From Pseudomonadota bacterium (GTDB lineage Bacteria > Pseudomonadota > Gammaproteobacteria > Burkholderiales > Casimicrobiaceae): a DNA stretch of 25,902 nt. Location of the stretch: positions 1 through 25,902 of the forward strand of contig JAKPSO010000395.1 of NCBI GenBank assembly GCA_029571495.1, written 5' to 3'. Shown here in pieces: positions 13,568 through 21,941 of this stretch. Position 1 is the first letter of the stretch; each line of letters begins with the position of its first letter. A program made the translations under genes and the position numbers. The notes under the pieces are model-generated. The model was not told the origin of the DNA and ran no database searches. It was given only the letters and a program-made list of their open reading frames with translations.

Positions 13568-15592
13568 CTACTGCGCAACCATGCCATTGTGCCGCAAAAG
13601 CGCGTCAACTGTAGGGGGGCGGCCCCTAAAGGCGACGAAATTTGTCATCGCGTCGCGACTGCCGCCGCGAGCCAATACTTCTTTACGAAATGCCGCACCG
13701 GCGACGGGCGAGAGCACACCGTCTTCTTCGAAGCGGCTGAATGCGTCCGCGGAGAGCACTTCCGCCCACTTGTAGCTGTAATACCCCGCCGCGTAGCCGC
13801 CACCAAAAATGTGCGCGAACGACCACGGCATGCGGTTGTAAGCAGGCGGCTGAATGACTGATACTTCTGCGCGCACGTCGTTTAAGAGCCGCAAGACCGT
13901 GTCGCGATCGGCGGGCTTACCTTCAGCGTGCAGGCGCATGTCGAATAGCGCAAATTCCATTTGCCGTAGCGCGCCGAGGCCCGCCTGGAAGTTCTTCGCC
14001 GCGATCATCTTCTCGAACAGTTCACGCGGCAACGGCTCGCCAGTGTCAGCGTGCTGCGTCATGTGCGTGAGGACATCCCACTCCCAACAGTAGTTCTCCA
14101 TAAACTGACTAGGCAACTCGACGGCATCCCATTCGACATGGCCAAAGCCGGAGATGCCGAGCGTGCCGACTTCGGTGAGCAATAGATGCAAGCCGTGTCC
14201 AAATTCGTGGAACAAAGTAATCACGTCGTCGTGCGTGAATAGCGCTGGCTTGTCCCCGACGGGTGCGGGAAAGTTACAGGTCATGTACGCCACGGGCGTT
14301 TGCAACTTGCCGCGCTTGATGCGTCGATTGCGCGCAGAATCTGCCCACGCGCCGCCACGCTTGCTGTCACGAGCGTAGAGGTCGAAGTAGAACTCACCGA
14401 TGAGTTTTCCGGCCGCGTCCTGTACCTCGAAAAAGCGCACGTCATCGTGCCAAGCTGACGCCTCGCCTTCGACGATCTGAACGGAGTAAATGCTCTGCAC
14501 AACGCGAAACAAGCCCGCAAGCACACGATCTTCCGGGAAGTACTGACGTAGTTCTTCGTCGCTAAAGGCATAGCGCTTTTGACGCAACTTCTCTGACGCG
14601 TACATGACGTCCGGCGACTGCAAATCGGAAATCCCGAGCTCGCTTGCCGCGAAGGCTTTGAGTTCCGCGAGATCGCGCTCTGCGAACGGACGTGCGCGTC
14701 TTGCGATGTCACGAATGAACTCGAAAACCTGAGCGGGCGACTTCGCCATTTTCGGCACAAGGGAGAACTCGGCGTAGCTCTTGAAGCCGAGCAAGCCTGC
14801 CTCTTCAGCGCGTAGCGCCATGATCGTTTCAACGTGCTCGCTGTTGTCAAACTTACTGTCGCCTTGGTCGCTGGCGCGCGTCGAATACGCACGATACATG
14901 CGGTCGCGCAGGGAGCGCGAGTTGGCGTATTGCATGACCGGTAGGTAGCAAGGCGCCTGTAACGTTAAGCGCGCCATTCCGTCAGGCTGACCGGCTTCTT
15001 TCGCCTTAGCGATTGCCGTGGCGATTACGTCCTCCGGAACACCATCGAGTTCCAACACCGGCACGTCGAGCGTAAATCCGTTGGTCGCATCGAGAATGTT
15101 GTCTTCAAATCGTGATTGCGTGTCGGCGAGGAGCTCCTGAATCGCTGCAAAGCGTTCACGCGCCGCGCCTTCAAGTTCGACGCCGCTCAAACGAAAATCG
15201 CGCAACTCGTGATGGAGCAGTGCGCGCTCCTCGTCGCCGAGTGACGCCGCGTGCTCGGCAAGCGTTTTGTAGCGCGCAAAAAGCGCCTTGTTGAGGCCGA
15301 GTTCCGTGAAAAACTGCGTCACTTTTGGAAGCGCCGCGTTGTGCGCGTCGCGCAGCGCAGGACTACTCACCACCGCGTTGAGATGTGCCACCGCACCCCA
15401 CGCGCGGCCCAAGCGTTCGGTCGCGTCCTGCAACGGTTCGACGACGTTTGCCCAGGTCACGGCTTCCGATGATTCGACTTTGGCAATCGTCGCTCGCGCT
15501 TCGGTGATCAGTTGCTCAATTGCCGGGACGACGTCTTCTGGCGTGACCTCAGAAAAGCGCGGCAGCGCAGAAAAATCAAGAAGAGGATTCAT
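13568..15592 (-). CDS. prlC: Oligopeptidase A, M3 family metallopeptidase
   Basis: PrlC/OpdA is a cytoplasmic zinc peptidase that clears signal peptides and short oligopeptides. The product from the ATG at 15592 is 674 residues, close to the family length. The zinc site HEFGHGLHLLLTE is followed by WDAVELPSQFMENYCWE, which supplies the third ligand region. The downstream substrate-binding block YNRMPWSFAHIFGGGYAAGYYSYKWAEVL is also intact. An in-frame TTG at 15607 would add 5 residues; the ATG with NPLLDFSALPRF after it fits homologues better. No strong ribosome site is visible. It starts 18 bases after murU's stop on the same strand, so read-through from amgK-murU is plausible. Confidence 0.94.
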   Translation of the reverse strand: MNPLLDFSALPRFSEVTPEDVVPAIEQLITEARATIAKVESSEAVTWANVVEPLQDATERLGRAWGAVAHLNAVVSSPALRDAHNAALPKVTQFFTELGLNKALFARYKTLAEHAASLGDEERALLHHELRDFRLSGVELEGAARERFAAIQELLADTQSRFEDNILDATNGFTLDVPVLELDGVPEDVIATAIAKAKEAGQPDGMARLTLQAPCYLPVMQYANSRSLRDRMYRAYSTRASDQGDSKFDNSEHVETIMALRAEEAGLLGFKSYAEFSLVPKMAKSPAQVFEFIRDIARRARPFAERDLAELKAFAASELGISDLQSPDVMYASEKLRQKRYAFSDEELRQYFPEDRVLAGLFRVVQSIYSVQIVEGEASAWHDDVRFFEVQDAAGKLIGEFYFDLYARDSKRGGAWADSARNRRIKRGKLQTPVAYMTCNFPAPVGDKPALFTHDDVITLFHEFGHGLHLLLTEVGTLGISGFGHVEWDAVELPSQFMENYCWEWDVLTHMTQHADTGEPLPRELFEKMIAAKNFQAGLGALRQMEFALFDMRLHAEGKPADRDTVLRLLNDVRAEVSVIQPPAYNRMPWSFAHIFGGGYAAGYYSYKWAEVLSADAFSRFEEDGVLSPVAGAAFRKEVLARGGSRDAMTNFVAFRGRPPTVDALLRHNGMVAQ

Positions 15593-15609
15593 AGTCGTAA
15601 GTACCAAAT

Positions 15610-16320
15610 TTAGTTCAGGGCAGCGCGCGCCGCATTGAGAAAATCCACATCAGCTGCCGTCGTCACGTTCTTCCAAACGCCGGAGAACACTTCGCCGCTG
15701 ACAGCGCCCATTTCGACGATTTGTTGGTAGTACGGCAAGAGCTTAAAGCGCTCGCCGCGTGGCCAAGCTCGACAAGGCGTCGTCGCGATGACAGCAATAT
15801 TCGCTAAGGTCATGCGCGGCTGGCCCATGTGTACTCGCCCGTCGCACACTGCGAATTCACCCCCAGGCTCTCCTACCGTCGGCGCCACCATCACAAAGTG
15901 GGCGCGATCCGGCCCGTTTTCAATAGCGGTGACGCGCGGCAACAGAGTCGCATAGTCGAGGTCCGCGTAAATGTCCGCGCTCACCAAAATGATGGCGTCG
16001 CTTTGGAAGTGCGCGCTCGCTGTTGCAATGCCACCACCCGATTCCAACGGCACCGTTTCGACCGAGTAAATCAACTCGCAATCGAAACGTTCACCGTGAC
16101 CGAGCGCGGCGATCAGCGCTTCGGCGAGATAACTCACGTTAATGATGATGCGGCGAACGCCGATGGCGACCAGCTTTTTGATGTGGTGCTCGATCAGCGG
16201 CGCTCCACACACGGGCACCAGTGGTTTCGGCAATGTGTCGGTCAAAGGCCGCATGCGCTCGCCACGCCCGGCGGCGAGGATCATGGCCTCAAGCGGTCGA
16301 CGGTGAGTTTCAGCGCTCAA
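15610..16320 (-). CDS. murU: N-acetylmuramate alpha-1-phosphate uridylyltransferase
   Basis: MurU makes UDP-MurNAc from MurNAc-1-phosphate and UTP in peptidoglycan recycling, bypassing MurA and so giving tolerance to fosfomycin. The 236-residue product has the nucleotidyltransferase signature AMILAAGRGERMRPLTDTLP (about residues 12-31) followed by KPLVPVCGAPLIEHHI, then LESGGGIATA and VSADIYADLDY. GVWKNVTTAADVDFLN near the end matches the family (usually W.DVGT). The start overlaps the stop of amgK by 4 bases (ATGA), typical of coupled translation. The pairing with AmgK makes this assignment stronger than for a lone glucose-1-phosphate thymidylyltransferase-like protein. Confidence 0.9.
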   Translation of the reverse strand: MSAETHRRPLEAMILAAGRGERMRPLTDTLPKPLVPVCGAPLIEHHIKKLVAIGVRRIIINVSYLAEALIAALGHGERFDCELIYSVETVPLESGGGIATASAHFQSDAIILVSADIYADLDYATLLPRVTAIENGPDRAHFVMVAPTVGEPGGEFAVCDGRVHMGQPRMTLANIAVIATTPCRAWPRGERFKLLPYYQQIVEMGAVSGEVFSGVWKNVTTAADVDFLNAARAALN

Positions 16321-17387
16321 AACGTGTAACCCACCTTGATCTTGTTGCCCTCAATGCGGTCAAAAAGGCGCAACAACGGCGCGAAAGCGTTGTAGCGGCT
16401 CGCAACGTGGCGCACATACTGCACAAACCGCGGCGTGTCGGCCAAATATTTTGGTTTGCCATCGCGGTAGTTGATACGCGCGAATATGCCGAGCACTTTC
16501 AAGTGGCGCTGCAACCCCATCCACTCCATCTCGCGATAGAACTCCGAGAAGTCCTCACGAACCGGGAGGCCAGCTTTACGTGCTTGGCTCCAATACCGCG
16601 CGGCCCAATCGATGATCTGTGGCTCTTCCCAACTCAGAAAGGCGTCGCGCATGAGCGACGCGACGTCATAGCTGATCGGCCCGATCACGGCGTCCTGAAA
16701 GTCGAGAACGCCGGGACTGCGTGCCGGGGTCACCATCAAATTGCGCGGCATGTAGTCGCGATGCACGAGCGCCGTCGGTTGGCCGAGTGCGCTTGAAATG
16801 AGAAGCGCGTATACCCGCTCCAGTGCATTCTTTTGATCATCGGTGAGCATCACACCGACATGGCGATCAAGGTACCACTCAGGGAACAAATTAATCTCAC
16901 GGTGCAGCAGCGCGGCGTCATAACGCCCGAGCGGCGTACGTGCGCGCAGCGGATCAATCTGCTGCAAACGCACGAGCGTCGCGATGGCATCGGCAAACAA
17001 CGGTTGCGGGTCTGGCGGCTGCGATGATGTCAGCGCGGACAAATAGGTTGTGTTGCCCATATCGCCGAGTAACAAAAAACCCCGCGTCTCGTCGGTCGCA
17101 ATTCGCGCCGGCACGTAAACGCCGCCGTCATCTAACAACTGCGCCACATTGAGAAACGGTCGCACGTCTTCCAGGGGTGGCGGCGCGTCCATCACGATCG
17201 CGCTCGCACCGGAATCAGATGTGACACGGAAGTAACGGCGAAAACTCGCGTCAGCCGACGCGACAGCGATTTGCGACCAAGCGCTGCCATCGAGCGCCTT
17301 GATCGGCACGAGCCAGCTGATGACGTCATCAAGGCGGGCGTCAAAGCCTTGAAGGGGAAGATCGGTTTGCATTACAAACGGGCACAT
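16317..17387 (-). CDS. amgK: N-acetylmuramate/N-acetylglucosamine anomeric kinase
   Basis: AmgK phosphorylates the anomeric carbon of MurNAc/GlcNAc, feeding MurU. The 356-residue product belongs to the aminoglycoside phosphotransferase fold: ASFRRYFRVT (about residues 47-56) for nucleotide binding, the catalytic loop LVHRDYMPRNLMV, and the metal-binding GVLDFQDAVIGPISYDVASL. Two ATG codons are possible (17387 and 17372); neither has a clear ribosome site. It is divergent from lptD across a 168-base spacer that carries a long palindrome. The same amgK-murU / lptD-surA neighbourhood is known in Pseudomonas, which supports the assignment. Confidence 0.9.
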   Translation of the reverse strand: MCPFVMQTDLPLQGFDARLDDVISWLVPIKALDGSAWSQIAVASADASFRRYFRVTSDSGASAIVMDAPPPLEDVRPFLNVAQLLDDGGVYVPARIATDETRGFLLLGDMGNTTYLSALTSSQPPDPQPLFADAIATLVRLQQIDPLRARTPLGRYDAALLHREINLFPEWYLDRHVGVMLTDDQKNALERVYALLISSALGQPTALVHRDYMPRNLMVTPARSPGVLDFQDAVIGPISYDVASLMRDAFLSWEEPQIIDWAARYWSQARKAGLPVREDFSEFYREMEWMGLQRHLKVLGIFARINYRDGKPKYLADTPRFVQYVRHVASRYNAFAPLLRLFDRIEGNKIKVGYTF

Positions 17388-17463
17388 TCAAAAAGCCGAC
17401 AACCGGCCGCGCCGCGCCAGCCACCGCGTTCATAACGCATTGATTAGTCGGCTAAACTTACAA

Positions 17464-17517
17464 GGAAACGCTGAACCAGTCCATAGCGCGCATCGCGTGG
17501 ACTGATTCAGCGTTTCC
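17464..17517. repeat. 54-base near-perfect palindrome between amgK and lptD
   Basis: Arm 17464-17483 and arm 17498-17517 are reverse complements at 19 of 20 positions, with a 14-base GC-rich loop. It lies about 40 bases before the lptD start, without a T-run. It could be a dispersed REP/MITE-type element or an RNA structure in the lptD leader. Confidence 0.8.
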
Positions 17518-17555
17518 ATAAGTCTAACAACCGCTAGCCGGTCCGGATTTCCAGT

Positions 17556-19970
17556 TTGCGTTTTACTCGACGTCCCCTTTTCGCTTTGATGGCCGCCGCC
17601 TGCTCCGCGGCAGGCGCGCACGCGCAAAGCGTCTGCGTCGCCGGCGCATCCACCGCGCCCAACGCCGCGATGGGAACCAGCACCGGTTGGGTCGCACCGG
17701 CGCAGCCTGACGCAACGCGCCCTTACTGTCCGTCGGCGATATCCTCAAACGGCAGCTACCCGACACAGCTTCGCGCCCCGGCACCAAAAGAAAAAGAAGT
17801 CGCCACCGTCACCGCCATCGAGTCGTCGGGCGTGGACAACGAATTCTTTGAGGCGAGGGGCTCGGTCGACATGCGCTCGCCGTCGCGCCAAGTCCTGGCC
17901 GACACGATGCGCTACGAGTTTCCGATTGACACGATCAAGGCCCGCGGCAACGTCGTCATCCGCACGTGGCAAGACCTCGTTACCGGCCCCGAACTCGAAT
18001 ACCGTCGCGACAATGCAACGGGTTTTATGAAGAACCCGACCTTTGTGCTGGGACTGTACAAAGGTCGCGGCAAGGCCGATGAGGTGCTTTTCACTGGGCC
18101 CGAGCAATACCGCATTGAGCGCGGCACTTACTCAACCTGCGTGGGTGACAGCCCCGCGTGGCGGTTGGAGATGCGACAGCTTGATCTCGATGAGACTACG
18201 TCCATCGGTACGGCACGCGACGCCAAAATATATCTAGGGTCGCTTCCCGTGGCGTGGTTGCCGGAATTCACGTTTCCGCTCAAAAATGAGCGTAAGAGCG
18301 GTTTTTTGGCAGCTACGTACGGGACCAGCGGTAACCGCGGTCTCGACATTCAACTGCCCTACTACTTCAATCTCGCGCCAAACTACGATGCGACGCTGAC
18401 GACGCGGCTCATGACCAAGCGCGGCGTGCTGTTCAATGGGCAAAGCCGCTATTTGTTCGACACCCCGTTTGGCCGTGCGATCGGCGAATGGAACGGCGAG
18501 ATTCTGCCGCGCGATCGACTCGCGGACGCGACGCGCGATGCCACCAACATTCGGCATACGCAGTTCTTCTCGCCAAATCTGACCTTGACGGTTAATTACA
18601 ACCACGTCTCTGACGCGCGTTACTTCGTGGACTTGGCCGACTTCGTCTCGATCACGTCGATCACCACGCTACCGCGCGACGCCACACTGACGTATCGCAA
18701 CGCGGATTGGGTATTTACTGCGAAGGCACAGCGTTTCCAAACGCTGCAAGACCCGGCGGCGTTGGTGCTGCCGCCGTACGACAAGGTGCCGCAGCTCACG
18801 GCAGTGTCTCCCGTGTACAAGCCGTTTAGCGATCAGCGCCTCGAACTGAAGATGGAGTCGGATCTCACACGATTTGAGTATCCCAACGCGGCGCTCCCGT
18901 CGGGCTACCGCGCTTACACCTACGGCACGATGGTGTGGCGTTACGACACGCCGGGCGTGTTCCTCACCCCCAAAATCGGGCTGCACGCGACACGCTACAA
19001 CTTGATTGGCAGTTTCGACGATTACAGCAATTCGACACGCATTCTTCCGATTGCGAGCGTGGATGGCGGTTTGCGCTTTGAACGCAATACCTCGCTCTTT
19101 GGCAACGCCTTGGTGCAAACGCTTGAGCCACGCGCGATGTTTACCTACATCCCGTACCGTGACCAATCACAAACGCCGCGATTTGACACAGCACTGGCCG
19201 ACTTTAACTCTCTTCAACTGTTCAGCGAAAATCGTTTCATCGGGCAAGACCGCATCGGCGACACCACGCAGATGGCGTTGGGTCTTATTTCGCGTTTCTA
19301 TGATGCCGATTCGCAAAAAGAGCGCTTGCGCTTGACCATCGGCGAGCGCTTTTATTTCAGCGACCAGCGCGTGACGCTTGGCGAAGCGCCGCGCGATCGC
19401 AACAGCTCCGACATTCTGCTCGCCGCGGCTGGCCGCGTCACCGACGCGCTCTACGTCGAAGGTAGCGGCCAATACAACGCTAACGCCGGACAAACCGAGC
19501 GCTACGCTTTTGGGCTGCGTTACACCCCTGAAAAAGCCAAGGCGATCAACATCAATTACCGCGCCATTCGCGAACTCGCTACGTCGACCGGCAACGTGCA
19601 AGTCAAGCAGATCGACGCCGCTGGCCAGTGGCCGATCTACAACAACATCTACGCCGTGGGTCGCCTCAATTACTCTATCGCCGATCGACGGATGACTGAG
19701 AGCGTGATTGGGCTGGAGTGGGACGGCTGCTGTTACGTGATTCGCGCCGTGGGGCAGCGCATTACGACCTCCACCACCACGGCAACGAACGCGTTCTTCC
19801 TGCAACTCGAACTCAACGGCCTAGGACGCGTGGGCTCCAATCCGCTCGATGTGCTCAAGCGGAACATTCCGGGCTATTCGCTACTCTACGATAATCCGAC
19901 GCGTCGGCGCATTGACGAGCCGACCGTCACAACGCCCACGTTTACGCCGTGGACGCCTTCTACTCCATAA
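17556..19970 (+). CDS. lptD: LPS-assembly protein LptD
   Basis: LptD is the outer-membrane barrel that, with LptE, inserts lipopolysaccharide into the outer leaflet. The 804-residue product has a signal peptide (RFTRRPLFALMAAACSAAGAHA). An OstA-type periplasmic jellyroll follows (about residues 95-220: EARGSVDMRSPSRQVLADTM, KARGNVVIRTW). The barrel domain then contains PYYFNLAPNYDATLTTRLMT. Cysteines in YSTCVGD and the adjacent pair in WDGCCYV fit the conserved disulfides that control LptD assembly. The start is taken as TTG 17556 because the Arg-rich signal peptide begins there; ATG 17589 would remove the positive charges. surA follows 24 bases later. Confidence 0.95.
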   Translation: MRFTRRPLFALMAAACSAAGAHAQSVCVAGASTAPNAAMGTSTGWVAPAQPDATRPYCPSAISSNGSYPTQLRAPAPKEKEVATVTAIESSGVDNEFFEARGSVDMRSPSRQVLADTMRYEFPIDTIKARGNVVIRTWQDLVTGPELEYRRDNATGFMKNPTFVLGLYKGRGKADEVLFTGPEQYRIERGTYSTCVGDSPAWRLEMRQLDLDETTSIGTARDAKIYLGSLPVAWLPEFTFPLKNERKSGFLAATYGTSGNRGLDIQLPYYFNLAPNYDATLTTRLMTKRGVLFNGQSRYLFDTPFGRAIGEWNGEILPRDRLADATRDATNIRHTQFFSPNLTLTVNYNHVSDARYFVDLADFVSITSITTLPRDATLTYRNADWVFTAKAQRFQTLQDPAALVLPPYDKVPQLTAVSPVYKPFSDQRLELKMESDLTRFEYPNAALPSGYRAYTYGTMVWRYDTPGVFLTPKIGLHATRYNLIGSFDDYSNSTRILPIASVDGGLRFERNTSLFGNALVQTLEPRAMFTYIPYRDQSQTPRFDTALADFNSLQLFSENRFIGQDRIGDTTQMALGLISRFYDADSQKERLRLTIGERFYFSDQRVTLGEAPRDRNSSDILLAAAGRVTDALYVEGSGQYNANAGQTERYAFGLRYTPEKAKAININYRAIRELATSTGNVQVKQIDAAGQWPIYNNIYAVGRLNYSIADRRMTESVIGLEWDGCCYVIRAVGQRITTSTTTATNAFFLQLELNGLGRVGSNPLDVLKRNIPGYSLLYDNPTRRRIDEPTVTTPTFTPWTPSTP

Positions 19971-19994
19971 GATTTTCTAAACACGCCAAGCATC

Positions 19995-21296
19995 ATGAAA
20001 CCCTTCGTTCTCGCTCCTCTCGCCGGCATTGCGCTGGCCGCTAGTTTCGCGGTGCACGCACAGGCGGGCCGTGTTCAGCTCGTTGACCGTGTGGTCGCCG
20101 TCGTCAATGACGAAGTCATCACGCGCTACGAACTCAACGAGCAAAAGCGCGCCGTCGTCGCACAACTGAAGCGTCAAGGCGTGGCGATGCCGCCGGACGC
20201 TGAGCTTGATGCGCAGGTGCTTGAGCGCTTCGTTAACGAACGTGTGCAGCTGCAATACGCCAAAGAAAACGGCATTCGCGCTGACGACGAAACGGTTAAC
20301 GCATCATTGCAGCGCATCGCTGCCGACAACAAGATGTCGATGCAGCAATTCTCTGCGGCGCTCGCGAAGGACGGCGTGACCGTCTCCAAGTTTCGCGATG
20401 AGCTGAAGAATGAAATTCTCCTGAGCCGTCTGCGCGACCGCGAGGTGGAATCGCGCGTCGTCGTCACAGACGCGGAGATCGACAACTATCTCGCGCTGGC
20501 CAAAGCGCAAGGCGCAAATCAAGCCGAATACCAGCTCGCGCACATTCTCGTGTTGGTACCCGAACAAGCCACGCCGGATCAAGTCGAAACGCGCCGCAAA
20601 CGCGCCGAAGAAGCGCTGCGACAGATCAACGCAGGTACCGCGTTCGGTCAAGTCGCGGCGGTGTTTTCGGACTCGAACGATGCCGCACAAGGCGGCGCGC
20701 TCGGCTGGCGTCAAGCGGATCGATTGCCCTCGCTGTACGCTGATTCGGCCAACAAACTGAAACCCGGAGAAAACAGCGCCGTGCTGCGCAGCGCCAACGG
20801 CTTTCACATCGTTCGTCTGATCGACAAGCGCGCGGGCGAGCAAAAGGCTGTGGTCGAGCAAAATAAAGCACGGCACATCCTCATTCGCGTGAACGATCTC
20901 GTCGGCGAAACCGAAGCGAAGCAAAAAATTGAACGCTTGCGCTATCGAATCGGCGGAGGCGCGAAATTTGAAGATGTCGCCAAGCAAGGCAGCGAAGACG
21001 GCAGCGCCGCCAAAGGCGGCGAGCTTGGCTGGATCTCGCCCGGCGACACCGTGCCAGAATTCGAAGCCGCGATGAGCAAAGCGCCGCTCAACACAGTGAT
21101 CGGCCCGATTCGTTCGCAGTTCGGCTTCCATCTGATCGAAGTCACCGAGCGCCGCAGCCAAGACGTCACCAAGGAGCGCACGCGCCAAAGCGCGCGCGTC
21201 GCGCTACGCGACCGCAAGGCCGACGAGGCATACCAAACGTGGTTACGTGAATTGCGCGACCGCGCGACGGTCGAAATCAAGCTGGCGGACGGCTAG
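19995..21296 (+). CDS. surA: Periplasmic chaperone and peptidyl-prolyl isomerase SurA
   Basis: SurA escorts outer-membrane proteins, LptD included, to the assembly machine. The 433-residue product has a signal peptide (to about AVHAQA), an N-terminal chaperone segment (VQLVDRVVAVVNDEVITRYE, residues 27-46), and two parvulin domains. The first covers about 175-275 (YQLAHILVLVP, GGALGWRQADRLP). The second covers about 285-385 (ARHILIRVND, GGELGWISPGDTVPEFE). A C-terminal helix ends the protein. It follows lptD by 24 bases in the same operon, an arrangement known in many proteobacteria. An intrinsic terminator lies about 150 bases after its stop. Confidence 0.96.
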   Translation: MKPFVLAPLAGIALAASFAVHAQAGRVQLVDRVVAVVNDEVITRYELNEQKRAVVAQLKRQGVAMPPDAELDAQVLERFVNERVQLQYAKENGIRADDETVNASLQRIAADNKMSMQQFSAALAKDGVTVSKFRDELKNEILLSRLRDREVESRVVVTDAEIDNYLALAKAQGANQAEYQLAHILVLVPEQATPDQVETRRKRAEEALRQINAGTAFGQVAAVFSDSNDAAQGGALGWRQADRLPSLYADSANKLKPGENSAVLRSANGFHIVRLIDKRAGEQKAVVEQNKARHILIRVNDLVGETEAKQKIERLRYRIGGGAKFEDVAKQGSEDGSAAKGGELGWISPGDTVPEFEAAMSKAPLNTVIGPIRSQFGFHLIEVTERRSQDVTKERTRQSARVALRDRKADEAYQTWLRELRDRATVEIKLADG

Positions 21297-21444
21297 ACGT
21301 TCGCGTCAAGAAACGCGATACAGCTTTTCCTCGCTAGCGGCCTTAAAATAGTCGTTTCAGCGCGCGAAATTGAATAGTCGATATAAATGGTTTTTGGCCC
21401 GAAACGCCCGTACATCGGTCGTTAGCGCGTAGAAGCTGAAGACA

Positions 21445-21477
21445 AGGCCCCGCTCATTTTTGCGGGGCATTTTTTTG
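21445..21477 (+). terminator. Intrinsic terminator downstream of surA
   Basis: GCCCCGC (21447-21453) pairs with GCGGGGC (21462-21468) around an 8-base loop, followed by A and a seven-T run. Confidence 0.9.
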
Positions 21478-21535
21478 TCCGCTCGCGGCCATGCAGGGCG
21501 AGCCGTGCGTGCATCCCAACCGAAATCGCGGGCGT

Positions 21536-21576
21536 AAAAAAACGAGGCCAATCCGCTCGCGCGAACTGCACCTCGT
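21536..21576 (-). terminator. Original typA terminator (minus strand)
   Basis: On the minus strand ACGAGG (complement of 21571-21576) pairs with CCTCGT (complement of 21542-21547), with a GC-rich loop, and runs into a seven-T tract (A-run 21536-21542). It lies downstream of the typA remnant, which suggests this was the native end of typA before the insertion. Confidence 0.5.
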
Positions 21577-21607
21577 CTCGTCGTCCGCGCCGTGGCGCGC
21601 AGGTGAC

Positions 21608-21790
21608 CTAGACCGCCGCGACCGCCGCTGCTTCAGCGCGACGCAGTGCCGCTTTGCGCTCGTGCTCAATGAGATAGCGCTTCCGCAGGCGAATCGATTT
21701 CGGCGTGACTTCCACCATCTCATCGTCTTCGATGAATTCCACTGCGTACTCGAGCGTGAGTTTCACGGGCGGCGTCAACAGAATTTTCTG
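21608..21790 (-). pseudogene. typA: 3'-end remnant of typA (bipA)
   Basis: Reading the minus strand, about 60 codons match the C-terminus of the ribosome-associated GTPase TypA/BipA: KILLTPPVKLTLEYAVEFIE, then DDEMVEVTPKSIRLRKRYL, and an Ala-rich tail ending EAAAVAAV and TAG. Homology stops abruptly near 21790; upstream codons (RLRCGG) do not continue TypA, where a GTDE-type sequence is expected. The GTPase and central domains are absent, so it cannot work alone. The same 3' end recurs at the right edge (25864-25902) with only synonymous differences. It is a duplicated gene end left by insertion of the large gene between the copies, not an independent 72-residue gene. Confidence 0.85.
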
Positions 21791-21941
21791 TCCCCCGCAG
21801 CGCAGTCTAACTCGGGCCATTACCACGCAGCGCCGTTACGTTCTGCGAAGGCTTTCGCGCGTAAACTATCTGCAGTACCGTGGTGATGCAGTCTGCCAGT
21901 GAAATGGCGACGTACGACTAAATTTCGCATTTGATCCGGAT

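Larger units (their letters stand above)
21297..21607. other. Non-coding stretch between surA and the typA remnant
   Basis: I see no gene here. It holds a direct repeat AATAGTCG about 25 bases apart near 21350-21380, a TATAAA at about 21380, the surA-side terminator (21445-21477) and the typA-side terminator (21536-21576). A short RNA ending at the first terminator cannot be excluded, but no convincing -35 element is present. Confidence 0.5.

Noticed and set aside
13612..13630. GC-rich inverted repeat TAGGGG/CCCCTA
   Set aside because: It is short and lies inside the conserved C-terminal coding region of prlC; codon content explains it.
20304..21188. 294-codon minus-strand open frame
   Set aside because: It is antisense to both parvulin domains of surA and has no recognisable motif or ribosome site.
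21608..21826. Independent 72-residue gene
   Set aside because: Most of it matches the end of TypA and the first dozen residues are unrelated filler, so it is a gene fragment, not a small gene.
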